Shown: in pieces, positions 9,803-18,084 of the stretch
Numbering within the stretch: the first letter of the stretch is position 1
Layout of the letters: every line of letters begins with the position of its first letter
Assembly: GCA_009787625.1 (NCBI GenBank)
Contig: WQSX01000007.1
Coordinates: 1-64,000 of the forward strand
Source: Oscillospiraceae bacterium
Lineage (GTDB): Bacteria; Bacillota; Clostridia; Oscillospirales; Oscillospiraceae
DNA: 64,000 nt
Reading direction: 5' to 3'
The notes under the pieces: generated by a model
Database searches by the model: none
What the model was told of the DNA's origin: nothing
The model's input: the letters and a program-made list of their open reading frames with translations, nothing else
Program-made: the position numbers and the translations under genes

Positions 9803-10006
9803 TTACATTGTAAATTGTGTTGCCTTTATTTGTCTTATTTTTTCTTCGCGTATTTTTTCTACTATTTCGATTGCACCTTCACTGACTGTTATTTTTTTTG
9901 CGGTATTCAGCGTGATAATTGTGTCCGGTGTCTCCTCAATGAATTCAATCATATCCTCATTTACATAAAACTGCGATGATTTGTTAAGCCTCGTAACCAA
10001 TATCAT
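9803..10006 (-). CDS. flbD: FlbD family flagellar protein
   Basis: MILVTRLNKSSQFYVNEDMIEFIEETPDTIITLNTAKKITVSE. Confidence 0.88.
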   Translation of the reverse strand: MILVTRLNKSSQFYVNEDMIEFIEETPDTIITLNTAKKITVSEGAIEIVEKIREEKIRQIKATQFTM

Positions 10007-10065
10007 GAGTGTAGTCCTCCCTTTCTTGCAATATTTAGCATGTGCGGAGTTGTTCTTATAAGAAC

Positions 10066-10087
10066 GGGCGACCGAGGACGGTCGCCC
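10066..10087. repeat. Short perfect palindrome downstream of flgE (possible terminator or REP)
   Basis: gggcgaccgaggacggtcgccc. Confidence 0.5.
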
Positions 10088-10100
10088 CTACATTATATCA

Positions 10101-11528
10101 TTATCTTCTTAAGTTTACAATCTCTTGGAGCATCTCGTCCGTAGTGGAGATGATACGGGAGTTTGCTTGGAATCCGCGCTGTGTAACAATCATATCCGTG
10201 AATTGGTCTGCCATATCGACATTACTCATCTCAAGGCCGCCTCCGTTGATTGCGCCTGCGCCGTCAAGTCCTGCCTGACCAATCAGTGCCTCACCTGATG
10301 ATGCTGTCTGACGGAAGATGTTACCACCCGCCACTTCAAGACCTGCGGGGTTAGAGAACATAGCTATTCCAAGCCTTGCAATTACGACGTTTCTGCCGCC
10401 ACTTAGTACTGAAATATCACCGTTATCTGCGACTGCGAAGTTCGGAAGACTTACATCGCCCATAGGAAACTGTCCAAAAAACGCTTCAGCACTTGTGCCC
10501 ATTGAATCCCAGTCAACTACGTAAGCTCCTCTTCCATCGTCAGGAGTTGGGTTTTCCATCCACTCTATTTGAGATAAAATTTCGAGTCCCAGTGGTTGAG
10601 GGATAATCGGAGTGTCGGGCATCATAACTCTTATAGGCGAGAGTACTGACAAATCAGGGTCACCCATAGGTACGAGTCCGAATGTGGGTGGAACTGAGCG
10701 TTGCAAGCTCTGGAGGGCACCTATACCTATGTTGCGAGTCATTGGCAATGGAAGGGTCAAAGGTAGGTCAATACTTGGAACAGGTGGGTCTCCTGCACGC
10801 ACTGTGATTGCTCCTTCTTCCGCTGAAGGCCAAGGATTGCCGTTCACTGTAAAGGTTCCTACAGGTATTACGTCACCTGTTCTGAAGAACCCTCTTGGTA
10901 TTATATTTGGTGACCCATCTGTCGCTACCGGGATTGTAAGCTGAGTTGTGCCCGCAGCCGGTGGCATCGGCGGATCGCCTGTCAGAGGAGCGAGCCAGCT
11001 GCCTCGTGGAATTACCGGATCAGCATCGGGATTGCCGGGGTGAACTTCTGCTGCTGATGGCCATGCCGGTATTTCAGGACGACCTTGATCTACAACGCCC
11101 ATTTCGAGCGGAACAGTGTAGCCCATTACGAAGAAACCTTGTGATGTAACGAGGAACCCTTCGTCGTCAATCGTGAAGTTACCTGCTCTGGTGAAGAAGT
11201 CTCCGTCAGGGCTGCGGACTACAAAGAATCCATCGCCGTTAATCATCATGTCTGTAGGTCTGTCTGTGCGTTGGAACGCTGAGCGTGTGTGAATTACGTC
11301 TATTGTTGAAAGGCTGATACCAAGACCTACTTGAACCGGGTTTGTTCCGCCTTGTACGCCTGAGTTTGCCATACCTGCTGAGATGTTTTGGCTGAAAATA
11401 TCTTGGAAAATTACACGGCTTGATTTATAACCTACTGTGTTGACGTTGGAGATGTTATTACCGATAACGTCCATTCTTGTTTGGTGGTTTCTTAGACCTG
11501 AAACCCCTGAAAATAGTGATCGCATCAT
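10101..11528 (-). CDS. flgE: Flagellar hook protein FlgE
   Basis: MMRSLFSGVSGLRNHQTRMDVIGNNISNVNTVGYKSSRV; C-terminal FTDMIVTQRGFQANSRIISTTDEMLQEIVNLRR. Confidence 0.93.
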   Translation of the reverse strand: MMRSLFSGVSGLRNHQTRMDVIGNNISNVNTVGYKSSRVIFQDIFSQNISAGMANSGVQGGTNPVQVGLGISLSTIDVIHTRSAFQRTDRPTDMMINGDGFFVVRSPDGDFFTRAGNFTIDDEGFLVTSQGFFVMGYTVPLEMGVVDQGRPEIPAWPSAAEVHPGNPDADPVIPRGSWLAPLTGDPPMPPAAGTTQLTIPVATDGSPNIIPRGFFRTGDVIPVGTFTVNGNPWPSAEEGAITVRAGDPPVPSIDLPLTLPLPMTRNIGIGALQSLQRSVPPTFGLVPMGDPDLSVLSPIRVMMPDTPIIPQPLGLEILSQIEWMENPTPDDGRGAYVVDWDSMGTSAEAFFGQFPMGDVSLPNFAVADNGDISVLSGGRNVVIARLGIAMFSNPAGLEVAGGNIFRQTASSGEALIGQAGLDGAGAINGGGLEMSNVDMADQFTDMIVTQRGFQANSRIISTTDEMLQEIVNLRR

Positions 11529-11610
11529 AGTGCGTTTCCTCCTAATTAATTAAATTGAAAGTTGAAAATTGTGTGGGATAGGGGGACGGTTCCTGTGTCC
11601 CAACCCCGGA

Positions 11611-12564
11611 CTATGCGGCGTTTTCGTAGTCTTCGTCGCCCGGTCCGTCACTTGGTGGTGTTTCTTCTACGGGTGGAGTGTCGCCGTTTTCCGGTCCATC
11701 ATTGTCTGCCGGTGGTGTCGGCGGCGGTGCCGGTGTGGTACTTACTTCTGAGAATAACCATCTCCACTGTGTCTCGTTCCAATCCCAACGTCCGATTATG
11801 TTGGCGCCGTCTTCACTCAGTTCAAAGAATCCACCGTTCGGGTCTGCTCTGAAGTTCACTGCATTAGGCGGGCTTTCAGGTTTTTGACCTCTCGGCATTT
11901 CACTGGCGTGGTGGCGAATTTCAACGATTGTATTTACGGGTACAAACCGCGGCTCCCCTCGCCCTATGTCGAGTTCTGCGTACATAGTTCCTCTGTCAAC
12001 GACAATCCCTGTTACTATGCCCACAACATCTGTGCCATCCACCGAGGCAAGCACTTCACGTCCAACGAGACTGTTTGATGTTTGCATCAGTCTGTCTGAT
12101 GTCAGTATATTAGATGTGTTAAAGACTTCCCTTATTGCTGAGATAGGTACTGCATTTTCACCGATTTGGGCAAATGTCACACCGTCTCTCACAAATATGC
12201 TGTCCACTTCACCCGCAATCTCAGTCACTTGGCCGTTTACAACTTGCTCTGCAATTACAAACTTGCCGACCAGGCTGTAGCTCTGCATGCTTGCCATTGA
12301 CTCAAGTGAGTTGTTCATGTTTTGCATTTGCTCAAGTGATGAGAACTGTGCAAGCTGTGATGCAAACTCGGAGTCGCTTGATGGGCTAAGAGGGTCTTGG
12401 TGGCGCAATTGAGCTGACAGAAGCATGAGAAAATCGTTCTTCCCCATTGTTCCGCCTACATTGCGTCCTCTTTCAGCACTCTCTTCAACCTGTCTTGCAC
12501 GATCTGCCGATCTTTGCCACTCAGTTTGATTGTTAAGATTTCTTACTGCATCTAATACTGACAT
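11611..12564 (-). CDS. flgD: Flagellar hook capping protein FlgD
   Basis: KNDFLMLLSAQLRHQDPLSPSSDSEFASQLAQFSSLEQMQNMN. Confidence 0.9.
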   Translation of the reverse strand: MSVLDAVRNLNNQTEWQRSADRARQVEESAERGRNVGGTMGKNDFLMLLSAQLRHQDPLSPSSDSEFASQLAQFSSLEQMQNMNNSLESMASMQSYSLVGKFVIAEQVVNGQVTEIAGEVDSIFVRDGVTFAQIGENAVPISAIREVFNTSNILTSDRLMQTSNSLVGREVLASVDGTDVVGIVTGIVVDRGTMYAELDIGRGEPRFVPVNTIVEIRHHASEMPRGQKPESPPNAVNFRADPNGGFFELSEDGANIIGRWDWNETQWRWLFSEVSTTPAPPPTPPADNDGPENGDTPPVEETPPSDGPGDEDYENAA

Positions 12565-12681
12565 AAAAATACTCCCTTCTTAGCACCGAGTTCAGAAGCT
12601 CGTGCTAATTGGGGGATCCATCCCGTAGTGCATCTTGCACTATATTTTATAGCGAAAAATCCGTTTTCACTATTTAAGTTA

Positions 12682-13998
12682 CTATGCGCTGAACTCTACT
12701 GAACTTAATCCTGCATCCATATAGTAGTCCATTATGTCCGGTAGTGTGGTGTAATATGTTACCCCATCTTTTGCATCTACCTTCTGTTCCCTTCCGCCTG
12801 AGTGTGAGCCTTTTTTCTGCTCTCCTCTTGAATCTCCTGCGGACGTACTGCTGTGGTTGTATTCCATTCCTGTATAAGCTACTTCCACTCCAGCGACTGC
12901 AATTCCCTTGTTTTGAAGTTGTTCTATCAGCGCTGTGAGCTGAGAATTTAACATTCCTCTGACTCCGCTGTCCTCTGCGTTTATCTTCACATGGAGTCCG
13001 GCTGCATCTATTGCTACTTCGAGTGCCACGCTTCCAAGATGTTCAGGGTTTAGAGTTATGGTCATGGCGCTTCTTGTCTCGTTTTGCATTAATTCAACGC
13101 GTTGTACCAGTTCTTGGAATAAGTTTTCCGGTTTCACCGGGGCATTTAATGTTGCTTCCGACATCTGTTGAACTCCTGTGAATTGGTGAGTTTTGATGCC
13201 TTCTGCAATGGGTACTACTGTTTCTGTTGACTGAAGTGGTTCCGAAGTTTCCGTGTTTTCTCTCTGTGTCTCTACATTTCTTGAACCATTTTCATTATCC
13301 AAGGGGCTCGGATTTTCGTTTTCCGAAAATTCTGACATATTCCCGTTATTCTCTTGATTGTCAATTGTTTCCGGCATCCGTGCCTCTACATCTTTTGCGG
13401 TTATTGGGGCTGTGTCGGGTTTTGTCTCTGTAATGTTTAACTGCTCGACACTCGCCGGTCCCGCTTGGTATGTAGTTTTAGTTTCTGCATTTACTGTTTC
13501 AACCACTTGCTTTACTTCTGCCTGCACAGGTTTTTGTGCTTGAATTTCTTCATTTAGCTTTTGTTTAAAATCCTGTGGAATTTCATTTGCGTCAGCTTTT
13601 TGTGATTGAATCGGTATTTCTTCTGAGCTTACAATCTGTTCTTGCGGTATTATCTCTTCAACATTTTGATCATAAGCTATTGCAGTTCCTGTGTTTCCCT
13701 CGATAATAAAAACGATTTCGGTTTGGTTTGCGACAACTCCGGCTGTTTGCATTATTCCATCTAAATCTTCATCGTCATCTATCAGATTTTGCTTCTCTGT
13801 GCTGATAGGTTCTGTTATATCAGTTGGTCTGCGTCCGGCGTTTCGCCTGTTTGAGTCCTCTCTGCCGAGCTCCTGCTCAAAGACTTGTGTGAAGTCTTGT
13901 CCCGTATTCTCACCGGCTCTTCCGCGTGCTTGCCGGCCACCTGCGCCGGGCTCTGTCCGGGTAGTCATGAGGGACATAACATCCATCATCTGTTGCAT
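12682..13998 (-). CDS. fliK: Flagellar hook-length control protein FliK
   Basis: C-terminal Flg_hook domain SAMTITLNPEHLGSVALEVAIDAAGLHVKINAEDSGVRGMLNSQLTALIEQLQNKGI; locus context. Confidence 0.85.
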   Translation of the reverse strand: MQQMMDVMSLMTTRTEPGAGGRQARGRAGENTGQDFTQVFEQELGREDSNRRNAGRRPTDITEPISTEKQNLIDDDEDLDGIMQTAGVVANQTEIVFIIEGNTGTAIAYDQNVEEIIPQEQIVSSEEIPIQSQKADANEIPQDFKQKLNEEIQAQKPVQAEVKQVVETVNAETKTTYQAGPASVEQLNITETKPDTAPITAKDVEARMPETIDNQENNGNMSEFSENENPSPLDNENGSRNVETQRENTETSEPLQSTETVVPIAEGIKTHQFTGVQQMSEATLNAPVKPENLFQELVQRVELMQNETRSAMTITLNPEHLGSVALEVAIDAAGLHVKINAEDSGVRGMLNSQLTALIEQLQNKGIAVAGVEVAYTGMEYNHSSTSAGDSRGEQKKGSHSGGREQKVDAKDGVTYYTTLPDIMDYYMDAGLSSVEFSA

Positions 13999-14124
13999 GG
14001 CTTCACCTCCTATACTCTAAGTATCGTCACATACCCTGCCAAAGATTAGTGTTTTAAGAAATATTTTTTGAAATGTGTAACAAGACAGGGGGACGGTTCC
14101 TCTGTTTTTTAGATCGCGTCTCCC

Positions 14125-14154
14125 TTGACTTTTAATCTGGTATATATGTATTAT
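14125..14154 (+). promoter_or_regulatory. Sigma-A-like promoter for antitoxin
   Basis: TTGACT-N18-TATTAT. Confidence 0.5.
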
Positions 14155-14190
14155 GAAGTTAGTAAAATTTTACGAAAGGGCTGATATTAA

Positions 14191-14433
14191 ATGACTACTG
14201 TACCTGTATCAGATTTAAGAAACTATAATAAAGTGTTAAATCAGGTTTCTTACGGAAATGAAGTAGCGCTCACTAAAAATGGAAAAGCTCAATATGCAAT
14301 CGTTGAAATGGAAGAACTGGAGCGCCTTCGCGCCTTGTGCCTGCTAATGTCGGAGATTAGAAAATCTGAGTTTGATATTGCCGCAGGTCGTGTTGTTACA
14401 CTTGGAGATGCACGCAAGGAATTCGGACTATGA
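14191..14433 (+). CDS. Phd/YefM-type antitoxin (orphan)
   Basis: MTTVPVSDLRNYNKVLNQVSYGNEVALTKNGKAQYAIVEMEE, Phd-like N-terminus. Confidence 0.82.
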   Translation: MTTVPVSDLRNYNKVLNQVSYGNEVALTKNGKAQYAIVEMEELERLRALCLLMSEIRKSEFDIAAGRVVTLGDARKEFGL

Positions 14434-14549
14434 CTGTGTCATTCAAAGTCATAGCAAGAGATAGATATAATTGCATTTCAGAGTGCAAAAAGAACATACC
14501 TAATAATGTAAAACTCATTGAGTATACTGATATATTTAATGTGCCATAA
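14430..14549 (+). pseudogene. Fusion micro-ORF: putative toxin start joined to ATPase 3' end
   Basis: MTVSFKVIARDRYNCISECKKNIPNNVKLIEYTDIFNVP*; tail matches C-terminus of ORF 18085-19482 (SECKKNIPNNVKLIEYADMFNLP). Confidence 0.7.
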
Positions 14550-14568
14550 GCAGAACCGCCCCTCTGTC

Positions 14569-15003
14569 TTATGGATTACCAATGCCTAATGAAGATAATT
14601 CTATATATAGTAGCTCTGTTCGCTCGGTGTCGCGGAAGCTGATGAAAATTGCACTTCCCCTGTGTCTGTCAATTCGAATGGTCGGTGACGAATCCGGCCT
14701 TACAAACAGCAGTCCCGCGGTAAAATTACCTCTCCAGGCTCCACCGTTGTACCCGTTTGTTCTCCTGCCTACGCCTATTTCCCTCATACTCAGGTCTAAC
14801 AGAGCAATATCGGCAATGTTTGTTAACTCAACTCTCGTTCCATACATGGCGCTAATGTGCATACTGTCGCCCTGTATGGTGACAGCTAAAATAATGCCGC
14901 CAAGGTTACCGGTGAAAGCAGCCGCAATCCCCCAAATATTTGCGGCAACAAATCCCAAAAATATCAACTGAATCCACCAATCGAATTTAGCCTTAAACTT
15001 CAT
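14569..15003 (-). CDS. Hypothetical protein with N-terminal hydrophobic segments
   Basis: MKFKAKFDWWIQLIFLGFVAANIWGIAAAFTGNLGG. Confidence 0.6.
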   Translation of the reverse strand: MKFKAKFDWWIQLIFLGFVAANIWGIAAAFTGNLGGIILAVTIQGDSMHISAMYGTRVELTNIADIALLDLSMREIGVGRRTNGYNGGAWRGNFTAGLLFVRPDSSPTIRIDRHRGSAIFISFRDTERTELLYIELSSLGIGNP

Positions 15004-15128
15004 AAAAACTCCCACCTTTCATTTTGCACTTTATACCATTATCTATACCATGTCAATATTTTTTATGCCTTTTGTCTGCGGCAAGCATGGGCAACAAGAC
15101 AAGGGAACCGCCCCCTGTCTTTGCTTCA

Positions 15129-15641
15129 CTAATCAGACAATGGAAACACATCATCCACAAAGAATCCTGCAACAAACCCATCCTCATTGAATACCACACG
15201 TAGGACTACAATAAAATGCTCGTGAATGGTTGTAACAAGGCAGAGGAAAAACTCTTCTGCGATAATGTTCTCAATTTCATCAATGTGATAAAACTCCCCA
15301 ACTTCACCAATAATAGCTTCCCATAATACCTGCATGTCAGCCGCGCCCGCAGCTCCTGCCATTACATCGTCAAACATAGCCACGGCACCGTCAAAATCGC
15401 CTTCTGCCATTGCTGACACAAAAGCTTCGGCACGTTGATTGTAAAATGCCCAATCGACTTCGGTTGTTGCTGTGTCGTTCGTATCCGCTGCATCTATGGG
15501 GATTTCTTCAGCTGCGGTGTCACTTGGCGGGGGCGTATCGACTGCGGTGTCACTGCTGTCGTTTCCGCAGCCTGCGGTGATAAATAGTACCAGCAGTGCT
15601 AAAGATAAAACCGGCAATAGTTTGTTTAATACTTTTTTCAT
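15129..15641 (-). CDS. Putative lipoprotein with DUF3887-like domain
   Basis: Lipobox LFITAGCGN; AEAFVSAMAEGDFDGAVAMFDDVM; start at 15641 with SD aaggagg. Confidence 0.75.
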   Translation of the reverse strand: MKKVLNKLLPVLSLALLVLFITAGCGNDSSDTAVDTPPPSDTAAEEIPIDAADTNDTATTEVDWAFYNQRAEAFVSAMAEGDFDGAVAMFDDVMAGAAGAADMQVLWEAIIGEVGEFYHIDEIENIIAEEFFLCLVTTIHEHFIVVLRVVFNEDGFVAGFFVDDVFPLSD

Positions 15642-15674
15642 GATGATTCCTCCTTGTTTTGTGTTATGATATAC

Positions 15675-15740
15675 ATTATATAAGGCTATTTCTTGTCTGC
15701 GAGTTTTTGCAGTAACTATCATGATTTTTGCAGTAACTAT
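15675..15740 (-). promoter_or_regulatory. Lipoprotein promoter with two upstream direct repeats
   Basis: TATAAT at 15675-15680 (minus); 16-bp perfect direct repeats ATAGTTACTGCAAAAA at 15704-15719 and 15725-15740; no good -35 hexamer. Confidence 0.6.
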
Positions 15741-15804
15741 TTTTTGTGACTTTCACCGCCAAATATGATAAAATTTACAAAGATATATTCATAATTAAAA
15801 TATA

Positions 15805-15931
15805 ACTATTCACCAGGCTGGCAGATGATGGGCAGTTTGCCCTGGTTTTTCGGGAGAACAGCGGTGTAGATCCCGATGGCTCCCGAAAAATCAGGGTGAA
15901 TTGCCCATCATCTGCGAGAGTGATGAATAGT
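15805..15931 (+). promoter_or_regulatory. Large inverted repeat / structured leader upstream of LytTR regulator
   Basis: 52-nt arms (15805-15856 / 15880-15931), 44/52 Watson-Crick, 23-nt loop. Confidence 0.65.
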
Positions 15932-15957
15932 CATTAAAAAGGGAAATGGTCATTATT

Positions 15958-16698
15958 ATGATTCATATAGCAATCTGCGATGACGAAGCTAAAATATGCT
16001 CAGACTTGGAGCGCACATTGACAGACATATTCGACCGAGTGAAGGTTGAATGTGAAATCGACGTGTTGGCAACAGGGGAAGAGCTGTGTCGCATGGTTGA
16101 TACAGGGGCGCACTATGATTTAATTTTCCTTGATATCGAATTTGCTAAAAGTGAAATCAATGGCGTGGATACCGCACGGTTCATTCGTGAGTCTCACCAA
16201 AACCACTTGGTTTCAATTGTCTTTGTTTCTTGGGAAAAGAAATATGCCATGCAACTATTTGAAATTCACCCTATGGATTTTCTCATAAAACCTTTAGAGT
16301 ATGAAAAAGTCGACAAAACTGTGAGGACTTTTCTCAAGATTGCCGGACTCTGGTCTGGAGAATTCACGTATAAAAAAGGTCATGATATATATAAAGTGCA
16401 GGCAAAGAACATTTTATATCTTGAAAGCTCCGACAGAAAATTAATTCTTCATCTAAACGATGGCAAAAAAGAAGAATTTTATGGGTCTTTGAAAGAGGCA
16501 TACAACGAACAGTTGCACAGATTGGATTTTCTGTTTATTCATGCTGCCTATGCGGTCAACTATGACTATGTGACCGTAGTAAAGTTCAATCAACTCATTT
16601 TACCGGGTAATCTACCTGCCTTACCCATTAGCCCCAACAGAAGAAGCGAAGTTAGGGAACGGTATTACGAAATCATTAAAAGGAGGAGAGGCTCATGA
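15958..16698 (+). CDS. LytTR-family response regulator
   Basis: REC MIHIAICDDEAKICSDLERTL; C-terminal LytTR KGHDIYKVQAKNILYLESSDRKLILHLNDG. Confidence 0.88.
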   Translation: MIHIAICDDEAKICSDLERTLTDIFDRVKVECEIDVLATGEELCRMVDTGAHYDLIFLDIEFAKSEINGVDTARFIRESHQNHLVSIVFVSWEKKYAMQLFEIHPMDFLIKPLEYEKVDKTVRTFLKIAGLWSGEFTYKKGHDIYKVQAKNILYLESSDRKLILHLNDGKKEEFYGSLKEAYNEQLHRLDFLFIHAAYAVNYDYVTVVKFNQLILPGNLPALPISPNRRSEVRERYYEIIKRRRGS

Positions 16699-17963
16699 AT
16701 ACGATTGTGCTTTTTATTTCTCATGTTTTTGCTGCTCTTGCCGCGGAGAGGATTATAAGTGCTTTTTTTGAAAAAAGGCGTACACCGCGAGTTGTTTTTA
16801 TTCTTTCATATGTATTGATTTGGGCGTCACTGAATTTCCAAAGCTTGTGGCCGCACCCCGGCATTGCTGTTCCAATTTATTATGTTACATTGTTTATTGC
16901 AACGCTTAACTATAAATCAACAATGACAAGGCGGCTCTGCGCGTTGACGGGAGGTCACCTGATTTTAAACTCGGGTACAATAGTTTTTCAAACATTTGCA
17001 TTTTTTACCTACGGAATGTTTGCTTATATTTTGGAAACAGCTCTCTTAGTTGCTACCGCAATCATTTATATCGCCGCATTTGCTTTGCACGGATACTATA
17101 AAAAGCAGTTAACGCTTACGCAAAATATGCATAAACTAATGATTCCATTTCTGTTTGTGCCTGTTACACAAATTATTCTTATTGCTTTTATGCAAATAGA
17201 TTTTGGTTTTGCCGGTATAATTCAGCTTACTTCCAACGGACTTGGCATTGCGTTTTTGTTCTTTTACTTATACTACAGCGTTTCAAAGTCAAATGAAAAA
17301 GACATAAAATCAGCACTACTCACCCAAGAGAGGGAATATTATTACACCCAATGCAGGCTCATGCAGGAGTCGATGGAGCAGGTAAAATCTCTCCGCCATG
17401 ACATGAAACTGCATTTGGCAACGGTAAGAGATTTTACTCTAAGTGACAAATCAAGCGAGGCAACAAACTATCTCGATGACTTACTGGATAGTGTAGGCGA
17501 AAGCGAGGTCTACAGCGACACCGGAAACATCGCTTTTGACAGCATTATCAATTTTAAATTGAAAGATGTTTTGAGTAGCAGTATTAATTTGCAGGTAAAT
17601 ATCCTTGTACCACCTGAGCTAAGCATTGAGGTGTCCGATGTTGTAACCATTCTCGGCAACCTCTTAGATAACGCTTTTGATGCTGTGGCAAAGGTTGAGG
17701 ACAAGATGATTAAGCTTGATGTTGAATCAAGCAAAGGCAGTCTTTACATCAAAATTGACAATACGTTTGATGGTGAAGTGAAGTACGCAGATGGTGCTGA
17801 CAATGCGGAGGGATTAGACCGGGTGATTGTCTCGCGAAAACCCGCAAACGGACACGGCTACGGCCTGAGCAACATCAGGAAATCCGCGGAGAAATATGAT
17901 GGACATATAGACGTCAGCCATGAGGGAAATATTTTCTCCGTGGGGATTCTACTTTATGTGTAA
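16695..17963 (+). CDS. GHKL-domain sensor histidine kinase (AgrC/VirS-like)
   Basis: Multiple TM segments; SLRHDMKLHLATV H-box; ILGNLLDNAFDAV; GYGLSNIRKSAEKYDG; 4-bp overlap with regulator. Confidence 0.87.
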   Translation: MNTIVLFISHVFAALAAERIISAFFEKRRTPRVVFILSYVLIWASLNFQSLWPHPGIAVPIYYVTLFIATLNYKSTMTRRLCALTGGHLILNSGTIVFQTFAFFTYGMFAYILETALLVATAIIYIAAFALHGYYKKQLTLTQNMHKLMIPFLFVPVTQIILIAFMQIDFGFAGIIQLTSNGLGIAFLFFYLYYSVSKSNEKDIKSALLTQEREYYYTQCRLMQESMEQVKSLRHDMKLHLATVRDFTLSDKSSEATNYLDDLLDSVGESEVYSDTGNIAFDSIINFKLKDVLSSSINLQVNILVPPELSIEVSDVVTILGNLLDNAFDAVAKVEDKMIKLDVESSKGSLYIKIDNTFDGEVKYADGADNAEGLDRVIVSRKPANGHGYGLSNIRKSAEKYDGHIDVSHEGNIFSVGILLYV

Positions 17964-18084
17964 CCACAAGGGGGACAAGACAGGGGGACGGTTGAGCATA
18001 CTGTTTAGTTGAAAACCCCACTTGACAAATCTAAAACATTCGTATAATATAGACTCATGAGTTACGAACTCGTAAGATAGCGAG

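Noticed and set aside
15700-17963. Possible agrD/agrB-like quorum-sensing genes near the LytTR pair
   Set aside because: No AgrB-type membrane protease and no plausible cyclic-peptide precursor ORF found in the supplied ORF track; small ORFs below the track cut-off cannot be excluded.
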